A stretch of DNA of 64,000 nt from Tistlia sp040905785 (GTDB lineage Bacteria; Pseudomonadota; Alphaproteobacteria; Kiloniellales; DSM-21159). How positions within the stretch are numbered: position 1 is the stretch's first letter; each line of letters begins with the position of its first letter. The notes under the pieces were generated by a model. It searched no databases. It was not told the origin of the DNA and saw nothing but the letters and a program-made list of their open reading frames with translations. Of this stretch, positions 44,319 through 52,604 are shown in pieces. Location of the stretch: the NCBI RefSeq assembly GCF_040905785.1, contig NZ_JBBDQW010000078.1, positions 1-64,000 on the forward strand. Reading direction: 5' to 3'. The translations under genes and the position numbers were made by a program.

Positions 44319-45164
44319 CTAGGCCTTGAGGTCGGCCGGCAGGTCGGTGATCAGCATGTGGCCGGGGTCGTGGGTGATGGCGAGCTCGGGGCGCGCCCGG
44401 CCGATCGCCATCTGCGGGGTCACGCCGCAGGCCCAGAACACCGGGATGTCGCCCTCTGCGACGACCGGCGGGTCGCCGAAGTCCGGGGCCGAGAGGTCGG
44501 CGATGCCGATCCGCGCCGGGTCGCCAATGTGTACCGGGGCGCCGTGGGCCAGGGGGTACTGGTCGGACAGCACGACGGCGCGGATCGCGTCGGCCGGCGC
44601 GAAGGAGCGCAGGGAGACCACGAGCGGGCCACCGAAGGGCCCCGCCGGCCGGGTCTCGATCGCGGTCACGTACATCGGCACGTTGCGGCCGGCGTCGATG
44701 TGGCGCACCGCGATGCCGGCGCGCTGCAGCGCGTCCTCGAAGGAGAAGGAGCAGCCGATGGCGAAGGCGACCAGGTCGTCGCGCCAAGCCGCGGAGACGT
44801 CCTGCGGCGTCTCGACATGCCGTCCGTCGCGGAACAGGCGGTAGCGCGAGAGGTCGCGGCGCACGTCGAGGTCGCGGCCGAGGCGCGGCAGCATCGGGTC
44901 GCCGGCGTCGCCGACGTCGAGCAGCGGACAGGGCTTCGGATTGCGCGTGCAGTAGAGCAGGAAGTCGCCGGCCAGCGCGGCCGGCAGGATCGCCAGGTTC
45001 GCCTGCAGGAAGCCGGCGGCCAGGCCGCTGGTCTGGCCGCTCAGCTCGCCGTCGCGGATCTGGCGCCGCAGCGCCTGGGCGATCTCGGGGCTGCGGGCCG
45101 CGAAGCCCGCCTCGACCGGCCCGCCTGCGCGCGCCGCGGCCGCTGCCCGAACTCCCGGAGCCAT
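44319..45164 (-). CDS. DUF1445 putative hydro-lyase (YcsI / D-glutamate cyclase-like)
   Basis: A 281-residue member of the DUF1445 family. Family stretches are GPVEAGFAARSPEIAQALRR? replaced here by the recognisable DDLVAFAIGCSFSFEDALQR near residue 135, HIDAGRNVPMYVTAIETRPA near 155, and FWACGVTPQMAIGRARPELA near 245 with ITHDPGHMLITDL at the end. The mitochondrial member DGLUCY converts D-glutamate and 5-oxo-D-proline, so a cyclic amide or related dehydration is possible. It is first in the operon with DctPQM, DUF2848 and amidase, directly behind an inverted repeat and a LysR gene. GGGGAGG precedes ATG 45164. Confidence 0.86.
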   Translation of the reverse strand: MAPGVRAAAAARAGGPVEAGFAARSPEIAQALRRQIRDGELSGQTSGLAAGFLQANLAILPAALAGDFLLYCTRNPKPCPLLDVGDAGDPMLPRLGRDLDVRRDLSRYRLFRDGRHVETPQDVSAAWRDDLVAFAIGCSFSFEDALQRAGIAVRHIDAGRNVPMYVTAIETRPAGPFGGPLVVSLRSFAPADAIRAVVLSDQYPLAHGAPVHIGDPARIGIADLSAPDFGDPPVVAEGDIPVFWACGVTPQMAIGRARPELAITHDPGHMLITDLPADLKA

Positions 45165-45246
45165 CGAGACAGGCCTCCCCGACCGGGTGAAGAAGCGGCA
45201 AGCGTCCCAGACATCTATGTTCCCGCCAAGCGATCGAATAAATAAG

Positions 45247-45273
45247 TGATTGATCTTTCAACGAGATCAATCA
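45247..45273. promoter_or_regulatory. perfect inverted repeat, candidate LysR box
   Basis: TGATTGATCT (45247-45256) and AGATCAATCA (45264-45273) form a perfect 10-base inverted repeat with a 7-base spacer. It contains the T-N11-A geometry of LysR-type binding sites and lies in an unusually AT-rich patch just upstream of the hydro-lyase operon, downstream of the LysR stop. No T-run follows, so a terminator is less likely. Confidence 0.6.
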
Positions 45274-45301
45274 TGCGGCTTTCGACGATCACCCGTCTCG
45301 G

Positions 45302-46195
45302 TCATGAATCGGCCGCGGCCGCCGCGCGCGCAGCCGACACCAGGACCTCGGCCAGCCGGTCGTTGCGCCCCGGCAGGTAGGCGGCGACGAAGTCGAGCGC
45401 CTCGAGCCGCGCCGCCTCGACGACCCGCAGCTCCCGCAGAGCGCCGCTGGCCAGGTCGGCCTGGACCATGCGGCGGGGCAGCGTGCCGATGCCGAAGCCG
45501 TCGCGCACCAGGTGCGCGATGGTCGACAGCGAGGCGCAGCCGTGCAGCAGCGGTACCGGCAGGCCGGGATCCGAGAGCAGCCGCTCGATTTCCCGGTAGG
45601 GCGGCGTGCTCTTCGGGAAGGTCACGATCGGCCGCTGCGCCAGGTCCGCCGGCGCGAGCGGGCCCTCGGGGAGCGCCAGGCCCGGCGCCGCCACCCAGCA
45701 GATCTCGATGCCGCCGATGTCGAACTGCCGGGCCTCGGCGGGGACCAGCGGCCGCATCAGGATCGCGAAGTCGAGCTCGTCGCCGGCGAGCTTGCGGCGC
45801 AGCTCCGCCGAGGTGTCGACCGCGAGCTCGAAGCGCATCCGCGGCAGCGCGTCCCGTAGCTGGGTCAGCATCGCCGGCAGCCAGGTATGGACGACGGTCT
45901 CGGCGACGCCGATACGCAGCGTGCCGACCAGATCGGCGGTCGCCGCCAGCTCGTCGACGATGCGGTCGCGCGCCGCGATCAGGCGCTCGGCCTGTTCCAG
46001 GAAACGGCGGCCGGCGGCGGTCAGGCGCACGCCGCGCCCGGCGCGCTCGAACAGCTTGATGCCGAGCCGCTTCTCCAGGGCCGCCAGACGCGCCGATATC
46101 GCGGACTGGGCGAGCCCGAGACGCCGTGCCGCCGCCCGGAAGCCGCCGGCGCGCACCACCTCCCCGACCATCTCGACGTCGCGTATGCCGAACAT
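45302..46195 (-). CDS. LysR family transcriptional regulator
   Basis: A 297-residue LysR regulator. The N-terminal helix-turn-helix is FRAAARRLGLAQSAISARLA, then ALEKRLGIKLFERAGRGVRL and TAAGRRFLEQAERLIAARD. The effector domain starts near residue 90 (GTLRIGVAETVVHTWLPAML) and includes ILMRPLVPAEARQFDIGGIE and VRDGFGIGTLPRRMVQADL. It is on the same strand as, and upstream of, the hydro-lyase/TRAP/amidase operon, separated by 137 bases that hold a perfect inverted repeat. I infer that it activates this operon in response to the imported acid or amide. Confidence 0.92.
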   Translation of the reverse strand: MFGIRDVEMVGEVVRAGGFRAAARRLGLAQSAISARLAALEKRLGIKLFERAGRGVRLTAAGRRFLEQAERLIAARDRIVDELAATADLVGTLRIGVAETVVHTWLPAMLTQLRDALPRMRFELAVDTSAELRRKLAGDELDFAILMRPLVPAEARQFDIGGIEICWVAAPGLALPEGPLAPADLAQRPIVTFPKSTPPYREIERLLSDPGLPVPLLHGCASLSTIAHLVRDGFGIGTLPRRMVQADLASGALRELRVVEAARLEALDFVAAYLPGRNDRLAEVLVSAARAAAAADS

Positions 46196-46289
46196 GCCCC
46201 CGCCTTCCTCCGCCGCTGCAGGTTACCTGCCAGAGCCGCAGGCGGAGGTCGAGCAGGCTTTGTCCCGCGGGGCGGCAGCCCTCCGCCGC

Positions 46290-46946
46290 TCAGGAGACCT
46301 CCTGCAGCACCGCCTCGGTCTCGCCGGCAAGGTCGAGGCGGACCAGCGCGGCGAGCAGGCGCGGCAGGTCCCGGCGGCCGCCGGCGAGCCGGGCGAGGGC
46401 TTCGGCGTTCGCCTCGAGGCCGAGCTTGCCGGCGGCCTCGAGCGCCCGGCGGTCGGCGAAGGGGTAGAGCTCGTCCCAGGCGACCTGGACCTCGCGGAAG
46501 AAGACGTCGGCGCCGACCTCGCCGATACCCTTGAAGGCCTTCAGCAGATCCCGCTCGCGCCGTGGATCGCGCTCGGCCGCCTCGCGCAGCCGACGCAGGT
46601 CGCCGCCGTAGCGCTCGCGCAGCAGGCCGGTGGTATCGCCGATGTAGCGGGCGGTGCTCTCGTCGTAGCGCGCATAGCCGGCTCGATTCAGCACCCGGAC
46701 CCGCTGCTCCCAGCTGGTCGCGGCCATCCGCTCCGGCGTCCGCCAGCCCTGCTCGAACAGTGCGGCGGCCGCCGCCTGCGCCTGGGCGGCGCCGATCCGC
46801 GCGCTGAACAGCAGGGACGCCAAGAGCCATTGATAGAGCGGCGCCGGCGTGTTCCTGGCGACCTGGATCTTCAGCTCCTCGGCATGACTCCTCGGGTAGC
46901 GCTCCAGCGCCGCCCGCACGACGTCGCGACCGCTTGGCTTGGCCAT
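46290..46946 (-). CDS. HhH-GPD-like DNA glycosylase family protein, uncertain
   Basis: About 218 residues, helical. The APLYQWLLASLLFSARIGAA and QAQAAAAALFEQGWRTPERM segments near residue 30-70 resemble the first helices of endonuclease III-like glycosylases, and LLKAFKGIGEVGADVFFREV near 137 is a good helix-hairpin-helix. The aspartate after the hairpin is not obvious and the C-terminal cysteine cluster is missing, so activity is doubtful. Start MAKPSG at 46946; a longer frame to 47111 runs through repeat sequence. Base-excision or structure-specific DNA binding is inferred. Confidence 0.65.
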   Translation of the reverse strand: MAKPSGRDVVRAALERYPRSHAEELKIQVARNTPAPLYQWLLASLLFSARIGAAQAQAAAAALFEQGWRTPERMAATSWEQRVRVLNRAGYARYDESTARYIGDTTGLLRERYGGDLRRLREAAERDPRRERDLLKAFKGIGEVGADVFFREVQVAWDELYPFADRRALEAAGKLGLEANAEALARLAGGRRDLPRLLAALVRLDLAGETEAVLQEVS

Positions 46947-47183
46947 AGGATAGGCCTCCGTCCGATGCCCTCTGCCCGCCAACGGACGGGGCGGGGCAAT
47001 GGTTTCCCTCTTGCGGGCAACTCTTGAAGGCGTCCGAATCTGCGCTTCGTGCCGAGCCTGTCGAGGTGCGTGAAGGCACCGGCGGGGACGTGGCACCGAC
47101 GGGGTTTCCACGTCCCTTGACCAAGCTCGGGACGAAGCAGGGGAAGGTGCCGGGGTCCCCCTCGTCGGCGCGCGGCCTGCGCC

Positions 47184-48344
47184 TCAGTAGGAGCGCGGCA
47201 GGCCCAGCACGTGTTCGGCGAGGTAGGAGAGGATCAGGTTGGTCGAGATCGGCGCCACCTGATAGAGCCGGGTTTCGCGGAACTTGCGCTCGACATCGTA
47301 CTCCTCGGCGAAGCCGAAGCCGCCGTGGGTCTGCAGGCAGGCGTTGGCGGCCTCGAAGGAGGCGTCGGCGGCGAGCAGCTTGGCCATATTGGCCTCGGCG
47401 CCGGGATTGCCACCGGCCTCGTAGAGCCGCAAGGCCTCGCGCACCATCAGCTCGGCGGCCCGCATGTTGGCGTAGGCCCGCGCGATCGGGAACTGCACGC
47501 CCTGGTTCTGGCCGATCGGCCGGCCGAAGACCTCGCGCTCGCGGGCGTAGGCACCGGCCTTCTCGATGAACCACTTGGCGTCGCCGACACACTCGGCGGC
47601 GATCAGGATGCGCTCGGCGTTCATGCCCGAGAGGATGTAGCGGAACCCCCGCCCCTCCTCGCCGACCAGGTTCTCGGCCGGCACCTCCATGTCCTCGAAG
47701 AAGACCTCGCAGGTGTTGTGGTTCATCATCGTGCGGATCGGCCGGATCGTCAGGCCCTTGCCGAGCACGCTGCGCATGTCGACGATGAAGGTCGAGAGGC
47801 CCTCGGTCCGCTTCGCCGCCTGGTCGCGCGGCGTCGTGCGCGCCAGCAGCAGCATCAGGTCCGAGTGCTCGGCACGGCTGGTCCAGATCTTCTGGCCGTT
47901 GACGACGTAGCGGTCGCCCTCGCGCCGGGCCGTGGTGCGCAGCGCCGTGGTATCGGTGCCGCTGCCCGGCTCGGTGACGCCGAAGGCCTGCAGGCGCAGC
48001 TCGCCGCTGGCGATCTTCGGCAGGTAGGCCTGCTTCTGCGCCTCGCTGCCGTGCCGCAGAACCGTGCCCATGACGTACATCTGCGCGTGGCAGGCGGCGC
48101 CGTTGCAGCCCTGGCGCTGGATCTCCTCGAGGATCGCGGCGGCCGCCGAGAGCGGCAGGCCGGCGCCGCCGTAGCTCTCGGGGATCAGCGCGGCCAGCCA
48201 GCCGCCCTCGGTCAGGGCGCGCACGAACTCGGTCGGATAGGCCCGCTCCGCGTCGAGGCGGCGCCAGTAGTCGCCCGGGAAGTCCGCGCAGAGTCGGGCG
48301 ACGGCTTCGCGGATCTCGGGGTAGGTCTCGGGCGAATCGGTCAT
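47184..48344 (-). CDS. acyl-CoA dehydrogenase family protein
   Basis: A 386-residue flavoprotein of the acyl-CoA dehydrogenase fold. FAD and substrate motifs are LRLQAFGVTEPGSGTDTTAL near residue 120, GDRYVVNGQKIWTSRAEHSD near 142, and MNAERILIAAECVGDAKWFI near 245. The classical C-terminal catalytic glutamate (YEGT) is absent; the segment reads RETRLYQVAPISTNLILSYL. A glutamate in the EREVFGRPIG stretch near 278 may serve instead, as in isovaleryl-CoA dehydrogenase. The partner FAH-family gene diverges from it, so both may serve one degradative route. Confidence 0.9.
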   Translation of the reverse strand: MTDSPETYPEIREAVARLCADFPGDYWRRLDAERAYPTEFVRALTEGGWLAALIPESYGGAGLPLSAAAAILEEIQRQGCNGAACHAQMYVMGTVLRHGSEAQKQAYLPKIASGELRLQAFGVTEPGSGTDTTALRTTARREGDRYVVNGQKIWTSRAEHSDLMLLLARTTPRDQAAKRTEGLSTFIVDMRSVLGKGLTIRPIRTMMNHNTCEVFFEDMEVPAENLVGEEGRGFRYILSGMNAERILIAAECVGDAKWFIEKAGAYAREREVFGRPIGQNQGVQFPIARAYANMRAAELMVREALRLYEAGGNPGAEANMAKLLAADASFEAANACLQTHGGFGFAEEYDVERKFRETRLYQVAPISTNLILSYLAEHVLGLPRSY

Positions 48345-48499
48345 CTCGGTACGCTTGCTCCTGATCGGTCCCGCTGGCGACGCAGCCCAGGCTCCAGGTC
48401 TTGCGGCCTGTCGCTCCGGCCCGCGCATTGCTAACGTCGCGGTGCGCGCCCGGCAACGCCCGCGGCCTCGATCACGACCTCAAGGGGGGACAGACGCCG

Positions 48500-49666
48500 A
48501 TGCTCGAGATCACCAGCTTGCTCCCCGAGGACGCCGCCGAGGCGGCGCTCTGCGGCCGCGTCTGGCGACCCAGCCTGGATGGTCCCTCGCTGGTCGCGAT
48601 CCGGCCCGAGGGCGTCTTCGACGTCACCGCGGCCTGGCCGACCGCCAGCGCCCTGGCGGCCGAGAGCGACCCGGCGGCGGCCCTGCGCGCCTGCGCCGGC
48701 GAGCGCATCGGCGAGCTGGCGCCGATCGCCGCCAACACGCCGCCGGACGGTCGGGATCCGCAGCGGGACTGGCTGCTGGCCCCGATCGACCTGCAGGCCA
48801 TCAAGGCGAGCGGCGTCACCTTCGTCGTCTCGCTGCTCGAGCGGGTCATCGAGGAGCGGGCGCGCGGCAACCCCAAGGACGCCGCGGCGATCCGCGACCA
48901 GGTCGAGAGCCTGGTCGGCGGCGACTTGGCGAGGCTGGCGCCGGGCTCGCCCGAGGCCATGGCGCTCAAGGAGACGCTGGTCGCCCAGGGCCTGTGGAGC
49001 CAGTACCTGGAGGTCGGCATCGGTCCGGACGCCGAGATCTTCACCAAGGCGCAGCCGCTCTCGGCGGTCGGCAGCGGCATGGACGCCGGCCTGCACCCCG
49101 CCTCGACCTGGAACAACCCCGAACCGGAGGCGGTCCTGGTGATCGCGCCCGACGGCCGGCCGGTCGGCGCGACCCTGGGCAACGACGTCAACCTCCGCGA
49201 CTTCGAGGGCCGCTCGGCGCTGCTGCTCGGCCTTGCCAAGGACAACAATGCCTCCTGCGCGATCGGCCCCTTCCTGCGCTTCTTCGACGCCGACTTCTCG
49301 CTCGACAGCGTACGCCGGATGGACGTCGCGCTCGAGGTCGAGGGCGAGGACGGCTTCCACCTGGAGGCCGTCTCCTCGCTGTCGAAGATCAGCCGCGACC
49401 CCGCCGACCTGGTGCGCCAGGCGATCGGCCCGAACCACCGCTACCCCGACGGCCTGGTGCTGTTCCTCGGCACCATGTTCGCCCCGGTCCAGGACCGCGA
49501 CACGCCGGGCGGCGGCTTCACCCACAAGAGCGGCGACCGGGTGACGATCTCGGCGCCGCAGCTCGGCGCCCTGGTCAACCGCATGCGCCCGGCCCCCGAG
49601 TGCGAGCCCTGGCGCTTCGGCGCCGGCGCCCTGATGCGCAGCCTCGCTCGGCGCGGGGTGATCTGA
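48500..49666 (+). CDS. fumarylacetoacetate hydrolase family protein
   Basis: A 388-residue protein with a C-terminal FAH fold, as in acylpyruvate hydrolases and 2-keto-3-deoxy acid dehydratases. WNNPEPEAVLVIAPDGRPVG near residue 210 carries the two acidic metal ligands, and VGATLGNDVNLRDFEGRSAL near 228 carries the third in the usual ND-RD pattern. The N-terminal third is a longer extension found in sugar-acid pathway members. The start is at 48500 after GGGGGGA; an earlier in-frame ATG at 48401 lacks conservation. Divergent from the acyl-CoA dehydrogenase gene. Likely reaction: carbon-carbon hydrolysis or dehydration of a 2-oxo acid. Confidence 0.88.
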   Translation: MLEITSLLPEDAAEAALCGRVWRPSLDGPSLVAIRPEGVFDVTAAWPTASALAAESDPAAALRACAGERIGELAPIAANTPPDGRDPQRDWLLAPIDLQAIKASGVTFVVSLLERVIEERARGNPKDAAAIRDQVESLVGGDLARLAPGSPEAMALKETLVAQGLWSQYLEVGIGPDAEIFTKAQPLSAVGSGMDAGLHPASTWNNPEPEAVLVIAPDGRPVGATLGNDVNLRDFEGRSALLLGLAKDNNASCAIGPFLRFFDADFSLDSVRRMDVALEVEGEDGFHLEAVSSLSKISRDPADLVRQAIGPNHRYPDGLVLFLGTMFAPVQDRDTPGGGFTHKSGDRVTISAPQLGALVNRMRPAPECEPWRFGAGALMRSLARRGVI

Positions 49667-49744
49667 GCGATCCGCGGGACCCGGGGGGTCCTGCGGGCGG
49701 CAACGCGCGCGACGGGCGAGGAGAGGCCTGTCTTCCGCGGAGAC

Positions 49745-49775
49745 GAAAAAGCCGCCCTCACGGGAGGGACGGCTT
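49745..49775 (-). terminator. intrinsic terminator of the small membrane-protein gene
   Basis: On the minus strand the stem GCCGTCCCTC / GAGGGCGGC with loop CCGT is followed by five T. Direction of the T-run fits the small minus-strand gene at 49841-49927; the stem could also halt plus-strand readthrough from the FAH gene, but without a T-run. Confidence 0.75.
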
Positions 49776-49840
49776 GAAGCGGAGCGAGACGGACCGGAGG
49801 CCGCCGCGAGGAAAGGCGCCCTGGGATGCGAGCCGAAGGT

Positions 49841-49927
49841 TCAGAAGATCAGGGCGAAGAAGCCGATCACGACCAGAAGGCCGATCAGGAAGATGATTCC
49901 GATGGTGCCGCCGAGAAATTTCAGCAT
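49841..49927 (-). CDS. 28-residue hydrophobic small protein
   Basis: The reading frame encodes MLKFLGGTIG IIFLIGLLVV IGFFALIF, a single membrane helix with one lysine near the N-terminus. GGAGCGACGA immediately precedes the ATG, and a terminator follows 66 bases after the stop, so this is an independent transcription unit. It is too short for usual gene finding. I do not know the family; small single-helix proteins of this kind often act on membrane complexes or in stress responses. The neighbouring block is rich in stress proteins. Confidence 0.65.
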   Translation of the reverse strand: MLKFLGGTIGIIFLIGLLVVIGFFALIF

Positions 49928-50171
49928 TCGTCGCTCCGTTTGCGGTTCGGCGGCCGTCTCCGGAAGGAAGCCGGCCACCCTGGAGAATCGGCCGCCCGCG
50001 GTTTCCGGTGGCTGCGGGCGCCCTATCGCCAGAACGCCGTCACCAAGACGGCCGTTCCCGCCCGCAGGCTATCTTGATCTGGCGCAAGGCCGCCGGCGTC
50101 CGCTTGGCTGAGACTTCAGTGGCGGCCTTTGGCCTCGAGACGACATAGCCAATTCGAATCAGGGAGAGAAG

Positions 50172-52604
50172 ATGGCGAAGTCCGCCGCCGAGCCTGCGCT
50201 CGTCCCGCTGCCGGCCGCGCGCCTGCGACGACGCTGCGATCCTGCCGCGTTCGGTTTCGAGACGACGAACGAGCTCGAGCCGCTCGACGGCTTCCTGGGT
50301 CAGGAGCGAGCGCTCGAAGCCCTCGACTTCGGCACCTCGATAGAACGGGCCGGCTTCAACCTCTTCGTGCTCGGCCGGCCGGCGACGGGTCGGCACACCA
50401 GGGTCCGGCGCTACCTCGTCGAGCTTGCGGCCCGCCGGCCGGCACCGGCCGACTGGGTTTATGTCAACGACTTCGACTTGCCGCAGCGGCCCAAGGCGAT
50501 GAGCCTGCCGAGCGGGCGCGCCGCGGCCCTTCGCGAGGGCATGGCGGAGGCCATCGAGGATCTTTCCACCGCCCTGCCGGCCGTCTTCGACAGTGACGAG
50601 TATCGCCGCCGGCGCCGGGGCATCGACGAGGAATCCGAGGAGGCGCAGGAACAGGCAGTCGAAGGCCTGCGGAAGGAGGCGGGGCGGCGCGGGGTTGCCC
50701 TGCTGCATACGCCTCTGGGCTTCGCCCTGGCACCGCTGCGCGACGGGCAGGTCGTCAAGCCGGAGGTCTTCAACGCCTGGCCGGAGGCGGAGCAGCGCGA
50801 GGTGCATCGCGTCATCACCGAGCTCCAGGAGACGCTGCGCGGCGTCCTGGAGCGAATGCCAAGACTGGACAAAGAGCGCCGGAAGAAGCTGCGCGAACTC
50901 GACCGGGAGTTCGCGGCGGTCGCCGTCGACCACGGTCTGGCCGATCTCGTGCAGGCCTTCGCCGACCTGCCGGCGGTCGGCCGACATCTTGAGGCCGTGC
51001 GCGAGGACCTTGTCGAGAATGCCGGGCTGTTCACCGCCCCGGGTGTCGAGGAGGCCCTGCAGGCCGGACATGCCGCGGAGCAGGGGGAGCTGCGTCGCTA
51101 TGAGATCAACGTCCTGGTCAGCAACGGCCATGACGGCGGCGCACCGGTCGTGCAGGAAGACCACCCGACGCTGCCCAACCTGCTGGGTCGGATCGAGCAC
51201 CTGCAGCAGATGGGCACCCTGGTCACCAACTTCACGCTGATCAAGGCCGGCGCCCTGCACCGGGCCAACGGCGGCTACCTGCTGCTCGATGCACACCGGC
51301 TGCTCGTCGAGCCCCTCGCCTGGCCCGCCTTGAAGCGGGCGCTTCGCAACGGCCGCATCGTCGTCGAGTCCCTCGGCGAGTATCTCAGCCTGGTCTCGAC
51401 CGTCTCGCTCGAGCCGGAGCCGATCCCCTTCGCGGCCAAGGTCGTCCTGTTCGGCGAGCGGCTGGTCTATTATCTGCTCTCCGAGCTGGACCCCGACTTC
51501 CCGGAGATCTTCAAGGTCGCCGTCGACTTCGGCGACGAGGTCGCGCACAACGAAGACACCCTCACCGCCTACGCGCGCCTGATTGCGGCGATGGTCAAGC
51601 GCGAGCAGCTGCTGCCTTTCGACCGGACCGGCGTGGCCCGCCTGCTGGAGCACAGCGGCCGGCTCGCGGAAGATGCCGAGCGCCTGTCCGTGCGGCTCGG
51701 CCCGATCGCCGATCTGGCCCGCGAGGCCGACCACCTGGCCCGGCAGGAGGCGGCACCGGCGATCGCCGCAGCCCACGTCGCGCGCGCTGAGCGCGCTGCT
51801 CGCCGGCGCCTCGACCGGCTGCGCGAAAAGCACCAGGAGGCGATGGTGCGCGACATCCTGCTGATCGACAGCGACGGGGAGAAGGTCGGACAAGTCAACG
51901 GCTTGAGCGTCGTGTCGCTCGGCAGCAACGCCTTCGGCCAGCCCAGCCGGATCTCGGCCAGAGTTCGTCTCGGAGCCGGACGGGTGGTCGACATCGAGCG
52001 AGAGACCGAGCTCGGCGGGCCGCTGCACTCCAAGGGCGTGCTGATCCTCTCGGGGCTGCTGGCCGCGCGCTACGCCCTCGACTGGCCAGTCTCCCTCGCC
52101 GCCAGCCTGGTGTTTGAACAGTCCTACGGTGGCGTCGAGGGCGACAGCGCCTCGGCGGCGGAGGGCTGCGCGCTGCTCTCGGCGATCGCCGAGCTGCCGC
52201 TGCGCCAGGACCTGGCGATCACCGGCTCGATCAACCAGTTCGGCGAGATCCAGGCGATCGGCGGGGTCAACGAAAAGACCGAGGGCTTCTTCGAGCTCTG
52301 CACCGCACGCGGCCTGACCGGACGTCAGGGGGTGATCGTACCCGCGGCCAATGTCCAGCACCTGATGCTGCGCGACGAGGTGGTGGCGGCCTGCGCCGAA
52401 GGCCGCTTCGCGGTCTATGCGGTTGCCCATCTCGACCAGGCGGTGTCGCTGCTGACCGGGCGGGCGGCCGGAGAGCGCGGTGCCGACGGGCTGTTCCCAC
52501 CGGAAACCGTCAACCGACTGGTCGAGGACCGTCTGATCGGCCTGGCGCAGCGGCGCCTGGAGCTTGCCCGACGGGCCGAGGAAGCGAAGGGTGCCGAGGA
52601 ATGA
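50172..52604 (+). CDS. LonB-like ATP-dependent protease (AAA_32 / Lon S16)
   Basis: An 810-residue Lon-family protease. The N-terminal ATPase region has FNLFVLGRPATGRHTRVRRY near residue 62, a P-loop in which R replaces the usual lysine; GTGR-type loops are usual in this LonB-like branch as far as I recall. GGYLLLDAHRLLVEPLAWPA near 368 is the Walker B region. The C-terminal protease domain has GVEGDSASAAEGCALLSAIA with catalytic Ser659 and GGVNEKTEGFFELC with Lys702, 43 residues apart as in Lon. AGGGAGA precedes the ATG. It opens a stress cluster and overlaps the next gene by four bases. Confidence 0.92.
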   Translation: MAKSAAEPALVPLPAARLRRRCDPAAFGFETTNELEPLDGFLGQERALEALDFGTSIERAGFNLFVLGRPATGRHTRVRRYLVELAARRPAPADWVYVNDFDLPQRPKAMSLPSGRAAALREGMAEAIEDLSTALPAVFDSDEYRRRRRGIDEESEEAQEQAVEGLRKEAGRRGVALLHTPLGFALAPLRDGQVVKPEVFNAWPEAEQREVHRVITELQETLRGVLERMPRLDKERRKKLRELDREFAAVAVDHGLADLVQAFADLPAVGRHLEAVREDLVENAGLFTAPGVEEALQAGHAAEQGELRRYEINVLVSNGHDGGAPVVQEDHPTLPNLLGRIEHLQQMGTLVTNFTLIKAGALHRANGGYLLLDAHRLLVEPLAWPALKRALRNGRIVVESLGEYLSLVSTVSLEPEPIPFAAKVVLFGERLVYYLLSELDPDFPEIFKVAVDFGDEVAHNEDTLTAYARLIAAMVKREQLLPFDRTGVARLLEHSGRLAEDAERLSVRLGPIADLAREADHLARQEAAPAIAAAHVARAERAARRRLDRLREKHQEAMVRDILLIDSDGEKVGQVNGLSVVSLGSNAFGQPSRISARVRLGAGRVVDIERETELGGPLHSKGVLILSGLLAARYALDWPVSLAASLVFEQSYGGVEGDSASAAEGCALLSAIAELPLRQDLAITGSINQFGEIQAIGGVNEKTEGFFELCTARGLTGRQGVIVPAANVQHLMLRDEVVAACAEGRFAVYAVAHLDQAVSLLTGRAAGERGADGLFPPETVNRLVEDRLIGLAQRRLELARRAEEAKGAEE

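Larger units (their letters stand above)
49667..50171. other. intergenic region with a small gene and terminator
   Basis: A 505-base gap between the FAH gene and the LonB-like gene. It contains a 28-codon reading frame on the minus strand (49841-49927) and its terminator (49745-49775), both listed separately. The rest (49928-50171) holds no gene; AGGGAGA at about 50161 is the ribosome site of the next gene. Confidence 0.6.
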
